Shown here: piece after piece, positions 11,969-21,924 of the stretch
Position numbering within the stretch: position 1 is the first letter of the stretch
Layout of the letters: each line of letters starts with the position of its first letter
NCBI GenBank assembly: GCA_944989445.1
Contig: CALYLW010000044.1
Location: forward strand, 783,501-847,500
DNA from: Ampullaceana balthica
Taxonomy: Eukaryota > Mollusca > Gastropoda > Lymnaeidae
DNA: 64,000 nt
Reading direction: 5' to 3'
The notes under the pieces: generated by a model
Seen by the model: the letters and a program-made list of their open reading frames with translations, nothing else
What the model was told of the DNA's origin: nothing
Databases searched by the model: none
Program-made: the position numbers and the translations under genes

Positions 11969-12250
11969 ATATGGACATATGGACATCTGGACAGATGTAC
12001 ATATGGACATATGGACAGATGTACATATGGACATATGGACAGATGGACATATGGACATATGGACATATGGACTGATGTACATATGGACATATGGACATAT
12101 GGACAGATGTACATATGGACATATGGACATATGGACAGATGTACATATGGACAGATGGACAGATGGACATATAGACATATGGACAGATGTACATATGGAC
12201 ATATGGACAGATTGACAGATGGACATATGGACAATGGACATATGGACATA
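11969..12250. repeat. 8-bp based minisatellite (ATATGGAC)
   Basis: Mixed units ATATGGAC, AGATGGAC and AGATGTAC form a 24-bp pattern (ATATGGACAGATGTAC plus one unit) repeated many times. Frames on both strands are artefacts. Confidence 0.96.
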
Positions 12251-12663
12251 GATTGAAATCATAGAGAGACAGACACAAGTAAAATATTTAGGGAGAATAA
12301 AGATTGTCATTTTGGTATAAAAATTTAGAGACCGGATGTTGTTTTAGTTCTAGGTATTGAAGAAAAAAAAACAAATCAACTAGTGACATAGATACTGAGC
12401 GATATCATCGAGCAATATGGTACAGGATTCACTTTAACGTAAAGGGTATAGATAGAGATAAGGAGTACAATCTCACTGAGATAATGTTTGTTTGAGCTCA
12501 TGTACTTCACTGATACGAGGGTTCATTTGGATCTATTAGTTTATTGTGATTAGTATGTTTTGAACATGCGCGACAAACGGAGACAAACAGTTGTGTAAAC
12601 AAATGTCTCTCACTCAATTCAGAATAAATGTATCGTTTAATTTGATTGACTTCAAGAAGGAAT
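12251..12663. other. Intergenic sequence
   Basis: I see nothing recognisable. Confidence 0.5.
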
Positions 12664-12868
12664 GAGCAGCACAGACTTATGAGCAGCACAGACTTATGAG
12701 CTGCACAGACTAATGATCTGCACAGACTTATGAGCAGCATAGACTTATGAGCTGCACAGACTAATGATCTGCACAGACTTATGAGCAGCACAGACTTATG
12801 AGCTGCGCAGACTAATGATCTGCACAGACTTATGAGCTGCACAGTCTTATGATCTGCACAGACTTATG
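12664..12868. repeat. 17-bp minisatellite, about 12 copies, partly dimeric
   Basis: Units alternate between GAGCAGCACAGACTTAT, GAGCTGCACAGACTAAT and GATCTGCACAGACTTAT, giving a 34- or 51-bp higher-order pattern. Confidence 0.95.
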
Positions 12869-12973
12869 CTAAATAATGCATTTGATGATGTTTTAATTTT
12901 TTTGTTCCACTTTTAACGTATTGTCATTAAAGTCTTTTTTTTTAAATGTTAGTGTTAAAACTGAAATATTTAA

Positions 12974-13038
12974 AGCAGTGGTCTCAAAATCGGCCCATGT
13001 GGCGCATGCGGCCCAACAATGGACTTTTGTGGCCCACC
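12974..13038 (+). mobile_element. hAT-like terminal fragment
   Basis: CAGTGGTCTCAAAATCGGCC resembles the 5' end of hAT (Charlie-type) elements, which commonly begin CAGTGGTTCTCAAA. No matching inverted end is visible nearby, and the SINE follows immediately, so this is a fragment at best. Confidence 0.4.
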
Positions 13039-13039
13039 A

Positions 13040-13349
13040 GGAGGCACGGTGGTCGAGCTGCAGAGCGCTCGGATGGTGAACCGAGAGTCACGGGTTCGAA
13101 TCTCTGTTCCAGTGGCTAAGGGAGCCCCGAGTCCACGTGGCTAAGGGAGCCCCGAGTCCACGTGGCTAAGGGAGCCCCGAGTCCACCCAGCTCCGAAGGG
13201 TACCTGACATTAGTTGGGGTAAAGTAAAGGCGCCTGGGCATTGTCTTAGAGACATCCCCCCGCCCCGGTATATATAGAAACCTGTGAACGCTGCCACCCT
13301 AGCCCCATAGGCCATCATGGTCTGGAAGGGTGAACTTAACGTCACTTTA
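13040..13349 (+). mobile_element. tRNA-headed gastropod-type SINE with internal triplication
   Basis: The head (13040-13110) reads like a tRNA: A-box region GGTGGTCGAGCTGC and B-box GGTTCGAATCT at 13093-13103. The body carries GAGTCCACCCAGCTC, GGTACCTGACATTAGTTGGG, GTAAAGTAAAGGCG and a 3' part with CATGGTCTGGAAGGGTGAAC. From memory, this body matches a SINE common in freshwater-snail sequences, and it is the main clue to the host. Transcription would be by RNA polymerase III from the head. A 25-bp segment just after the head is present three times, which is unusual for the family. Confidence 0.85.
13112..13186 (+). repeat. 25-bp triplication inside the SINE
   Basis: Three exact copies of GTGGCTAAGGGAGCCCCGAG followed by TCCAC, at 13112, 13137 and 13162. 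Confidence 0.97.
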
Positions 13350-13420
13350 GTGAACCTACACAAATGTATTAGAAGTGAAATACAGACACCTGGTACATAT
13401 ACACCTCTAACTACAGCTGT

Positions 13421-13685
13421 GGTTAATAAAACCCACCGTTAATTAAAGCCCCCGTTAATAAAAAGCCACCGTTAATAAAAGCCACCATAATAAAAAAGCC
13501 ACCGTTAATAAAAAAAGCTACCTTTAATAAAAAGCCACCGTTTATAAAAGCCACCGTTAATAAAAAGCCACCGTAAATAAAAAGCCACCTTTAATAAAAA
13601 GCTACCGTTAATTAAAAAAGCCACCGTTAATAAAAACCACCGTTAATAAAAAAAAAGCCACCGTTAATAAAGCCACCGTTTAACG
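13421..13685. repeat. Diverged 17- to 19-bp repeat (GCCACCGTTAATAAAA)
   Basis: About 15 imperfect copies with variable A-run length between AATAAA and GCCACC, which suggests slippage at the A tract. Confidence 0.92.
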
Positions 13686-14137
13686 TGAATCAACATTTTA
13701 TTCAAACATAAACTCTATCAACCACGCCGGTTTACAGTGAGGAAAGATGAGGACGTCATCGACCAAACGACATGGACGTGGGCGACAATAAAATACGTCA
13801 GAGCTGACAAGGTGGAAATTCCTGTAAAAATAACGTGTCTTAAAAGTGTTAAAAGTCTTGTAATCGTGCCATTTATTTTTGTAAACTTGGTTGATAGATT
13901 TAACTTCAGAATCACGTGAATATAAATTTGTTTTTGGGTAAATGTCATCCAGTCAAATTCTTCTTGGCCTTTCGACTTAGCGCCGAGAACTTTTCAAAGT
14001 CAACAGAACTTGGGTGCAAGTAGGTCAGCTTTAAAAGTGGGGTCATGTGCACTACAGCATAACGTCAAGAGAGTGCCGCGGTGACAGTGTTATAAAGCTG
14101 GTAATAAGAATAAATATAGGTTAAAAAAAAGATTTTT
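13686..14137. other. Intergenic sequence
   Basis: I see no supported feature. The 60- and 76-residue overlapping frames look like chance. Confidence 0.5.
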
Positions 14138-14434
14138 ATAAGCCACGTTTTTATAAGTGCACTAAAAAGAAGAAAATAATTTAAAACTTATAAGTTCAAG
14201 TACTTTGATTTAATATGACTAAAAACGTGGGGCAGGCTCCTATGCTTTTTAACATATGCGGTTCACTCATTCTCTCACTTATAGATCTCTCTTTTGCCTT
14301 CTAAATTAGAAATCTTTAATTTTTATACCAAACACCCACCCCACGTTTTTAGTCATATTAAATCGAAGTACTTAAACTTACAAGTTTTAAATTATTTTCT
14401 TCTTTTTAGTCCGCTTCTAAAAACGTGGTTTTTA
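14138..14434. repeat. Foldback inverted repeat, arms of about 95 bp
   Basis: The left arm (about 14138-14232) and right arm (14339-14434) are near-perfect reverse complements. Both contain the core ACTAAAAAGAAGAAAATAAT in one orientation and CCACGTTTTTAGTCATATTA in the other. The loop is about 106 bp. A third partial copy of the outer arm (TTTTTAGTCCACTAATAAAA) follows at 14465-14497. It is probably a foldback or MITE-type element; no target duplication could be assigned. Confidence 0.85.
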
Positions 14435-14637
14435 ATAATAATTTTTTACCTTTATTTATTTTATTCTTTTTAGTCCACTAATAAAAACGTGGTTTTTAAA
14501 AATATTTATTTACTTCTATTTATTTTACCAAACACCTCATCAGCGCCCGCCTAACTTTTAATAACAAAGCGATGAGGTCACGGCGTGAACTCGCCACTTA
14601 TAATTAAACTACGGCAGGCGGGTAGTGATGCTTATAT

Positions 14638-15275
14638 AAAGATAAACTAAGAAATGCATTAATTTAATTACGGTACATTCGATCGATTTGAAATTTTGAT
14701 ACAATGTTTTGTCATCCAAGATCTATCTGTGGTAAAATTTTGAGATCTCTGGGACCATCAGAAGTGGTTTACTTTTACGTTGGCAGATTTGAAAAATTGT
14801 GGACAGACAGACACGAAAACAAGTATATAATAAAATATAGATAAACTAAAAAGTTCAATAATTTAATAACGGTACATTCGATCGATTTGACATTTTTATA
14901 CAATGCATTGTCCTCCAAGATCTATCTGTGGTAAAATTTTGAGATCTCTAGGACCATCAGAAGTGGTTTAATTTTACGTTGGCAGATTTGAAAAATTGTG
15001 TACAGACAAACCACCAACAAACAAACAATGCCACAGGAACGAAAGCGAGTTAATAAAAACGTGGTTATAATTTAATAACGGTACATTAGATCGATCTGAA
15101 ATTGTGATAAAATGCATTGTCATCCAAGATCTATCTGTGGTAAAATTTTGAGATCTCTAGGACCATCAGAAATGATTTAATTTTACGTTGGAAGATTTTA
15201 AAAAAATTTGGACAGACAAACCAACAAACAATGCCACAGGAACGAAAGCGAGTTAATAAAAGCGTGGTTAAAAAA
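14638..15275. mobile_element. Tandem trimer of a ~200-bp interspersed repeat (family C)
   Basis: CGGTACATT followed by CGATCGAT or AGATCGAT recurs at 14671, 14870 and 15079. Each is followed by CATCCAAGATCTATCTGTGG, TTTTGAGATCTCT and TTTTACGTTGG. It shares the CGATCGATnTGAAATTTTGA segment and the GACAGAC...ACGAGTTAAT layout with family A, so the two are probably related non-autonomous repeats. No coding sequence. Confidence 0.8.
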
Positions 15276-15765
15276 AGAATAAAGTTCAACTTGTTTTGTT
15301 TTGATGTTAGGTTATTGTTGAGTCCCAGCGGCTTTGTATGCATCTAATGAAGTTACTGAAGATTCGGAAAATAATGCATGGCATAATGTTTTGTTCCCTA
15401 CAAATTCCAGGTAAAAATTGTATCTTGCTTCAGATTTTTTATGAGTGCAGTATATCCCAAAAGTCACGATTCCAAAGCAGCATTAAATTTGTCCAGTCTT
15501 ACAGACACTTTTAACAATCCTAGAGATTGTCACAATGGATTTGATGTGGGTTTTTTAAATAGTGCCCTGACTGCGCATGTCACGTGACCCTATCTGTATC
15601 AATCAATTGATTGGGTTAATGAAGAGCACCCAAATAGATGTGTAATTATAGCACGCAGCCTTCTGATCAACCTGATCATACTCTATTGATCTCTGTGTGC
15701 GTGTGGGTGGGGGGACTAGGTGCTATTCTCAAGGGTCAAACAACATGGGGCATTTTTGGGTATCA
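15276..15765. other. Intergenic sequence
   Basis: I see no supported feature. Confidence 0.5.
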
Positions 15766-15909
15766 GAGGTATTGTGGGGATAGCGTATCACAGGTATTGT
15801 GGTGATAGCGTATCACAGGTATTGTGGAGATAGCGTATCACAGGTATTGTGGGGATAGCGTATTACAGGTATTGTAGCGATAGCGTATCACAGGTATTGT
15901 AGGGATAAC
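15766..15909. repeat. 25-bp repeat, about 5.5 copies
   Basis: The unit is GTATTGTGGGGATAGCGTAT followed by CACAG, with a variable base after TGTGG. Confidence 0.95.
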
Positions 15910-15991
15910 AAAGTCAGAAAATCTTTATGATCTTATCAAGTCCTATAGATGGGAAATTTGAATACTTCTTCCATAATATGAACCATTAAAT

Positions 15992-16177
15992 GCAATGTTC
16001 CCTGTAAGGTTCGTTGGTAGAGTGGGCAAATAAAAAAAACTCGTGTGCAAAGTTGCACAGCATCAATTTTTGTGCTATAGTTTACACAATTTCATGCTCG
16101 GTAATTCTAAACTACTGCGCGGCGTAGGTGGGGCATCTACGTTACAGTGAAGCCACTCAGCTTAAATGGAACATTGA
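15992..16177. mobile_element. hAT-like MITE, first copy
   Basis: The left end CAATGTTCCCTGTAAG and the right end CTTAAATGGAACATTG are inverted repeats. The interior (CTCGTGTGCAAAGTTGCACA, TTTTGTGC, CTGCGCGGCG) matches the better-preserved copy at 52358-52533. I see no clear target duplication at this copy. It is non-coding. Confidence 0.7.
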
Positions 16178-16259
16178 TGGCATGTATTTCTGAGCCCACT
16201 GATCCTGTAAGCAGAGCATTTTTCATTACTGATTTTTTATATAAAGTTTGGAGTTGGGG

Positions 16260-16716
16260 CGACAGAAATGTGGACTGTGTCCACGCAGAACAAAGACTGG
16301 CGGGAAGCGCTTTGACTGACATAAATGTGGACTGTGTCCACACAGAGCAAAGACTGGCGGGAAGCGCTTTGACTGACAGAAATGTGGACTCTGTCAACGC
16401 AGAACAAAGACTGGCGGGAAGCGCTTTGACTGACAGAAATGTGGACTCTGTCCACGCAGAACAAAGACTGGCGGGAAGCGCTTTGAATGACAGAAATGTG
16501 GACTCTGTCCACGCAGAACAAAGACTGGCGGGAAGCGCTTTGACTGACAGAAATGTGGACTCTGTCCACGCAGAACAAAGACTGGCGGGAAGCGCTTTGA
16601 CTGACAGAAATGTGGACTCTGTCCACGCAGAACAAAGACTGGCGGGAAGCGCTTTGACTGACAGAAATGTGCACTCTGTCCACGCAGAACAAAGACTGGC
16701 GGGAAGCGCTTTGACT
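16260..16716. repeat. 57-bp minisatellite, 8 copies
   Basis: The unit contains GACAGAAATGTGGACTCTGT, CCACGCAGAACAAAGACTGG and CGGGAAGCGCTTTGACT. 57 is 19 codons, so a 244-residue frame (16147-16881 +) and minus-strand frames stay open. A 19-residue coding repeat cannot be formally excluded, but flanking sequence shows no gene structure. Confidence 0.96.
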
Positions 16717-16894
16717 GAGTGTAGTACACTCTTAATTACTATGCACGATTATTGTGAAAATAGATTTCTTTACATATGCATTATTACAGTGACAAAAAGT
16801 GAGACGTCTAATATCCTGTGTGCATCTCCTCTCTTTATGGGTCGAGTTAATTTACATATACTCTTGTGGCCCGGCTCATGATTTTAATGTCAAG

Positions 16895-16946
16895 CCTCAT
16901 CAAGTGGTCATCTCATCAAGTGGCCATCTCATCAAGTGGCCATCTC
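16895..16946. repeat. 16-bp repeat, 3 copies
   Basis: CATCAAGTGGCCATCT-type units. Confidence 0.9.
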
Positions 16947-16964
16947 CATAAAGATATTTTTTCC

Positions 16965-17165
16965 ACAGTTTTCAGAACTGACGCCGGGCACTCGGCCAAG
17001 AGGTGATCAACCGTCTCCTCCCCGTCACCACATGCTGGGCCGCCCATGTCCCTTCACGTGTCAAATGTATTCAGGTAACTTCGTGTGGTACAGTGCCCAG
17101 TGCCCAGTGCCCAGTCCTCTTGTGAGTGATGAGTGTCTGATTGGTACGAGCCAGTGTCAACCAGG
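16965..17165 (-). pseudogene. Non-LTR retrotransposon remnant: RTGHC and zinc-knuckle region of the reverse-transcriptase ORF
   Basis: Reading the minus strand, one frame gives NQTLITHKRTGHC, then TTRSYLNTFDT, an in-frame TGA, then RDMGGPACGDGEET followed by VDHLLAECPA. RTGH followed by CxxCxxxxETxxHLLxxCP is the well-known C-terminal region (after the RT domain) of many non-LTR retrotransposon ORF2 proteins. In the GGGCAC part of RTGH, a 7-bp segment (CAGTGCC on the plus strand, about 17092-17113) is triplicated, which breaks the frame there; removing the extra copies restores the motif. The TGA and this insertion show a dead element. The clade is not resolved. It is missed by ATG-based ORF calling. 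Confidence 0.7.
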
Positions 17166-17413
17166 GGGGTCAATTTTGTTGAAGTTATTAGAACGAACAC
17201 ATTTTAGACTCCCAAACGGCTGAGAAGTGTGAATTGATGAGTAGAAACCCAACATCTACCATCAGAGATGTCTGTGACCAAACCCTATCTCAGATGTTGT
17301 CTAAATGTGTAGGACATCAGAGCTCATCGTGAGATATCTTTGCAGTTCAGGCCACGCGAGAAATCTGCGGAAATGTGCAGTGTGTAGATTTAGTAAATAC
17401 CTATTTTAACCGG

Positions 17414-17673
17414 ACCATTTCATTGGATAAACGTGATTGGCTGCCTACTTTAATAGCACCATTTCATTGGATAAACGTGATTGGCTGCCTACTTTAATAG
17501 CACCATTTCATTGGATAAACGTGATTGGCTGCCTACTTTAATAGCACCATTTCATTGGATAAACGTGATTGGCTGCCTACTTTAATAGCACCATTTCATT
17601 GGATAAACGTGATTGGCTGCCTACTTTAATAGCACCATTTCATTGGATAAACGTGATTGGCTGCCTACTTTAA
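17414..17673. repeat. 44-bp minisatellite, 6 copies, each with two inverted CCAAT boxes
   Basis: The unit contains CCATTTCATTGGATAAACG followed by TGATTGGCTGCCTACTTTAA. The copies are almost identical. Each carries ATTGG twice, 14 bp apart start to start. The second, TGATTGGCT, is the reverse complement of AGCCAATCA, a textbook NF-Y site. Confidence 0.97.
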
Positions 17674-17754
17674 CTGTACGCTATTAATGTAATTTAACTC
17701 TGACGTAAGATTTTAAAAAAAAACTTATTACATTGCAGACATTCATTAATTTTA

Positions 17755-17819
17755 GTCTTGAATGTCTTAGTCTTAGTCTTAGTATTAGTCTTAGTCTTAG
17801 TCTTAGTCTTAGTCTTAGT
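17755..17819. repeat. (AGTCTT)n hexanucleotide repeat
   Basis: About ten units of AGTCTT with one AGTATT. Confidence 0.95.
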
Positions 17820-17898
17820 TAAAGATGTTTTTTTTTAATTCTGTAAAATTCTTTTGCGCCACTTCCCAGTTGAGTCATCAGTCATTTGCCTTATCACA

Positions 17899-17997
<99 letters not shown>

Positions 17998-18041
17998 GAG
18001 AGAGAGAGATTGATTGTTTTGCGTCGTTGAACGAGAGAATG

Positions 18042-18093
<52 letters not shown>

Positions 18094-18098
18094 TTCTC

Positions 18099-18190
<92 letters not shown>
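17899..18190. repeat. Facing (GA)n and (CT)n microsatellites
   Basis: A GA-rich tract (17899-18010) and a CT-rich tract (18041-18190) are separated by about 30 bp of unique sequence containing GATTGTTTTGCGTCGTTGAA. They form an inverted repeat capable of a long hairpin. A CA-rich tail and (CACT)n follow to 18243. Several Arg-Glu and Leu-Ser frames here are spurious. Confidence 0.97.
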
Positions 18191-18334
18191 CCCCACACAC
18201 ACACACAGACTCACACACACACTCACTCACTCACTCACTCACTCTTTATATGTTGCTCAATTTTTCTGTTTTTTTAACGATCAATATTTATAAGACAAAC
18301 TATCCTTTGTTTCATTGGAGGCACGTATCCTGAA

Positions 18335-18406
18335 TCGAAGCTCTACCGAGCTCTGTATTAATAACTCTATTCGAAGCTCTACCAAGCTCTGTATTAATAA
18401 CTCTAT
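18335..18406. repeat. 36-bp direct duplication
   Basis: Two copies of TCGAAGCTCTACCGAGCTCT followed by GTATTAATAACTCTAT, starting at 18335 and 18371. Confidence 0.95.
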
Positions 18407-18767
18407 TCATTCCACATAATAACGGCCTGCTATAATTGCATTCTGATAGATCATAAAAACGCGAGATAGAAAGATTATAACTCAACTACATATTTCATCG
18501 CTTCTTCGCTGGCTTCCTGGGAGCTGGAAAATATTTAGAATGAGGCCAGATAACAATCAAATCAGAAATATTGCAAAGTGTTGTCATTTGTATTTCACAA
18601 TAAAAGAAAGCCTTTGTTTACCTCCACTCTCAAGAAACAGGGTAAAAAACAGGGTTATCATCTTAAGTAAACGAAACAAATTTCAATTTATAACAAATAC
18701 TTAGGAATATTATTAAAATTGTTATTCCGAATCTGTTTCTTACGGCGACAATTGAGCATGGTAATGG
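18407..18767. other. Intergenic sequence
   Basis: I see nothing recognisable. Confidence 0.5.
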
Positions 18768-18831
18768 CCAGAGGCGTTACTAGGGTTGGTGTCACCCGGG
18801 GTGGTCCGCCCCCACCTAGTGACGCCACTGG
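18768..18831. mobile_element. 64-bp palindromic MITE remnant with GGCGTnACTAGG ends
   Basis: The left end CCAGAGGCGTTACTAGG and right end CCTAGTGACGCCACTGG are inverted repeats matching at 15 of 17 positions, with only about 30 bp of GC-rich sequence (CACCCGGGGTGGTCC) between. The same end motif occurs at 41766 (GGCGTCACTAG), at about 27980 (GTTACGCCACTGG) and at about 28306 (CAGTGGCGTGCTAAGGG), so it is a dispersed family. Confidence 0.6.
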
Positions 18832-18930
18832 TAACGGCACAAGATGTTTACAACAAGAAAATTTGGGAGAGTTTTAAAACAACTTAAGGTCCATGATGCC
18901 AAGTTAACAGCGTCCTTAGGAATACACTTT

Positions 18931-19580
18931 GTGTTTATTGGACAGGAAGTATTGCATGTGTTTATTGGACAGGAAGTATTGCATGTGTTTATTGGACAGG
19001 AAGTATTGCATGTGTTTATTGGACAGGAAGTATTGCATGTGTTTATTGGACAGGAAGTATTGCATGTGTTTATTGGACAGGAAGTATTGCATGTGTTTAT
19101 TGGACAGGAAGTATTGCATGTGTTTATTGGACAGGAAGTATTGCATGTGTTTATTGGTCAGGAAGTATTGCTTGTGTTTATTGGACAGGAAGTATTGCAT
19201 GTGTTTATTGGACAGGAAGTATTGCATGTGTTTATTGGACATGAAGTATTGCTTGTGTTTATTGGTCATGAAGTATTGCTTGTGTTTATTGGACAGGAAG
19301 TATTGCATGTGTTTATTGGACAGGAAGTATTGCTTGTGTTTATTGGACAGGAAGTATTGCATGTGTTTATTGGACAGGAAGTATTGCATGTGTTTATTGG
19401 ACAGGAAGTATTGCATGTGTTTATTGGACAGGAAGTATTGCATGTGTTTATTGGACAGGAAGTATTGCATGTGTTTATTAGACAGGAAGTATTGCATGTG
19501 TTTATTGGACAGGAAGTATTGCATGTGTTTATTGGACAGGAAGTATTGCATGTGTTTATTAGACAGGAAGTATTGCATGT
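18931..19580. repeat. 27-bp minisatellite, about 24 copies
   Basis: The unit is GTGTTTATTGGACAGGAAGT followed by ATTGCAT. Variants include TGGTCA, CATGAAG, TTAGAC and GCTT. The 269-residue plus frame (18844-19653), the other plus frame and the 220-residue minus frame all result from the period of 27. Confidence 0.97.
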
Positions 19581-19714
19581 GTTCTTTCTGCTAGGAGCAA
19601 TGCAATGTGCTGTGATGTTAAGGGGAGCAATAGATTTTGTTTCTGCTGAGTGAAGCAATACTTTGTTGTGTTGCGATAAGTGGTTCAATAGATGTTGACG
19701 TGGTGTTCTGTAGT

Positions 19715-19872
19715 GAAATACGCCGTGGTGTTGTTCTGTAGATACATACGCCGTGGTGTTGTTCTGTAGATACATACGCCGTGGTGTTTTTCTGTAGATA
19801 CATACGCCGTGGTGTTGTTCTGTAGATACATACGCCGTGGTGTTGTTCTGTAGATACATACGCTGTGGTGTT
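19715..19872. repeat. 28-bp repeat, about 5.5 copies
   Basis: The unit is TACGCCGTGGTGTTGTTCTG followed by TAGATACA. Confidence 0.95.
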
Positions 19873-20088
19873 TTTATGTCGAACAACAGATTGTGGCTTG
19901 GAGCAATGGATTCTGTAATGGAATAACTTTATACACAAATCCTTTCTGGTGCCTAACAAATATAAATATGCAGCCTCGAAACACTATAGGTATGACAACA
20001 TTTCAACTCGTGGCTAATGTCAGTCAGTCGGTAGTCAACCGACGAATGATAAGAGCGCAAGGTTTTTTATGCCAAGTATTTAAACGTA

Positions 20089-20126
20089 CGGGCCGTCCAT
20101 AAATGACGTCATTTATGGGCGGCCCC
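20089..20126. mobile_element. Collapsed Harbinger-like MITE: two fused terminal repeats
   Basis: A 38-bp near-palindrome: CGGGCCGTCCATAAATGACG, then TCATTTATGGGCGGCCCC. Its halves match the termini of the full element at 25448-25724. It is flanked by GTA on both sides (20086-20088 and 20127-20129), a 3-bp target duplication. Nothing remains between the two ends. The centre is a perfect CRE (TGACGTCA). Confidence 0.75.
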
Positions 20127-20129
20127 GTA

Positions 20130-20810
20130 GACTGCTCATAGAAGTTCTTTGAAAGTAGTACCAACAAATCTATCGCATACATCATCGACCGTGAGATGGG
20201 CGAATGTCTCGAAACGACCACTAAATTATTGTATATTGTTGTCGGAATCGACAATTTGTGAACCAATATCTCTAAAAAAATATTTACGATGTAATATTTC
20301 TTTCTGTAAAAATGACAATGAGTTTTAAAATCATCCGGTGTCACTTGGACAATGTTGCCAGCCCACCTCGCAGAGCAAACATGAGGGAGGAGCGATGCAT
20401 TCATCAAGACGGGGGCCGCAGCACGAACACTCCAGCCGCTGATAGTCTTCAAGAATCTACATTTTAATTTACACAATAGTCTTTTTGTTTGGCCGGGGGA
20501 TCGCTCAAGTGAGGGCGCCATCGACTGGCCCGCCCCACCCCCGGGTACCATGCCATCGTTAAGAAGATCAATGCCTATGTTTTGATTGTTGAGATCGATA
20601 TCGTGAGTGTATTGGATCAAGGTTTATGTTTCCTGAATGCATGCAGAGAAAGTTTGAGACTTATTACTAAAGTGTCCTACGGGAAATTGGCTGAGGATCA
20701 TGATGATAATGATATCTATAAATAAATAAACAAACAAACTTTTAACGGCTAGAATGATGTTTCTAAGTTGTTTTTTAGTTTTCATTTTCTATTTATTTAT
20801 TTCTTTTCTT
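20130..20810. other. Intergenic sequence, partly GC-rich
   Basis: I see no supported gene. The longest non-repeat frame in the window (20024-20620, minus, 198 residues) crosses the collapsed MITE and has no recognisable domain. Confidence 0.5.
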
Positions 20811-21250
20811 TAATGTGTGTGTGTGTGGGGGGGAGGGAGGGGGGGTGCCTAATGAAATTTCTGCACCGATTCATTGGCATGATTTCATTGGACAACTTGT
20901 CGCGAAAGGTCACGTGACACAGATATCAGACGTCTTGTCTGCTGGGTTTATTGTTATGATTATTCGTTAAAACTTACGCTAAGATTCCAATGGGGCTTCA
21001 TTTCCTTGGGTCGTGCAGCTAAATCAATAGTGCATGAATGTATAGAGGCACTTTAAATAAGATCTAATGGTTCTAGCTCAATGACTACCAGACAAAGTCT
21101 AATGGTGAAAATAGAGAACAAAAGGACCAACAACAAAAAAACTGACCGCAATGTCTTCACAAACATTGTTATTTGATTGTGGCGTAGATTGATTCAAAAT
21201 ATCAAATATTTTTGTGAAATTCATCGCGAGCATTCCATTTATAGAGCCCC
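20811..21250. other. Intergenic sequence
   Basis: A short (TG)n/G-run at 20815-20845 is the only feature visible. Confidence 0.5.
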
Positions 21251-21329
21251 CCCCCCGCAACCATCCCCCTACCATCCCCCTACCATCCCTCCTACCATCC
21301 CCCCTAACATCCCCCTACCATCCACCCCC
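21251..21329. repeat. 11-bp C-rich repeat, about 7 copies
   Basis: Units of CCATCCCCCTA with small changes. Confidence 0.92.
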
Positions 21330-21395
21330 CCTGTTCCGACACACATACACACACACCTATCTCTTTGAATACCATTTTTATCATTACCTGATATG

Positions 21396-21690
21396 GTCAA
21401 TAATAACTTGATACAGGAATCAATAACTGATACAGGAATCAATAACTTGATACAGGAATCAATAACTTGATACAGGAATCGATAACTTGAGACAGGAATC
21501 AATAACTTGATACAGGAATCGATAACTTGAGACAGGAATCAATTATTTGAAACAGGAATCGATAACTTGAGACAGGAAACAATAACTTGAGGCAGAAATC
21601 AATACGTTTAGACATGAATCAATAGTTTGATACACTAATCAATAAGTATATACAGGAAATAATAACTTGAGACATAATAAAATTATTTGA
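21396..21690. repeat. 20-bp minisatellite, about 14 copies, decaying rightward
   Basis: The unit is TACAGGAATCAATAACTTGA. Left copies are nearly identical; those after about 21540 accumulate changes and drift in spacing, giving a visible age gradient. Confidence 0.94.
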
Positions 21691-21747
21691 GAAATGTTAT
21701 TAAATATAGATTCAATTAAATTGTATGCGAAAGTTTGTTGCATATGC

Positions 21748-21918
21748 ACGTCATGGCTACACCATTATAGGCATACAAACAACTGTTAGAGTCACAACGC
21801 TATGACTACTATAGGCATACAAACAACTGTTAGAGTCACAACGCCATGACTACATCAATATAGGCATACAAACAACTGTTAGAGTCACAACGCCATGGCT
21901 ACACCATTAAAGGCATAC
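21748..21918. repeat. 44- to 49-bp repeat, 3.5 copies
   Basis: AGGCATACAAACAACTGTTA recurs at 21769, 21813 and 21862, and the start of a fourth copy lies at 21911. GTCACAACGCCATG and CTACACCATTA occur between. Confidence 0.93.
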
Positions 21919-21924
21919 ATGGTA

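Noticed and set aside
16147..16881. 244-residue frame with a 19-residue repeat
   Set aside because: It is the 57-bp minisatellite plus short flanks. There is no signal peptide, no intron signals and the minus strand is equally open.
18844..19653. 269-residue frame with a 9-residue repeat
   Set aside because: It is the 27-bp minisatellite; alternative frames are equally long.
20024..20620. 198-residue minus-strand frame outside the arrays
   Set aside because: It crosses a MITE and its 3-bp duplications, shows no domain and has low coding character. Kept only as a curiosity.
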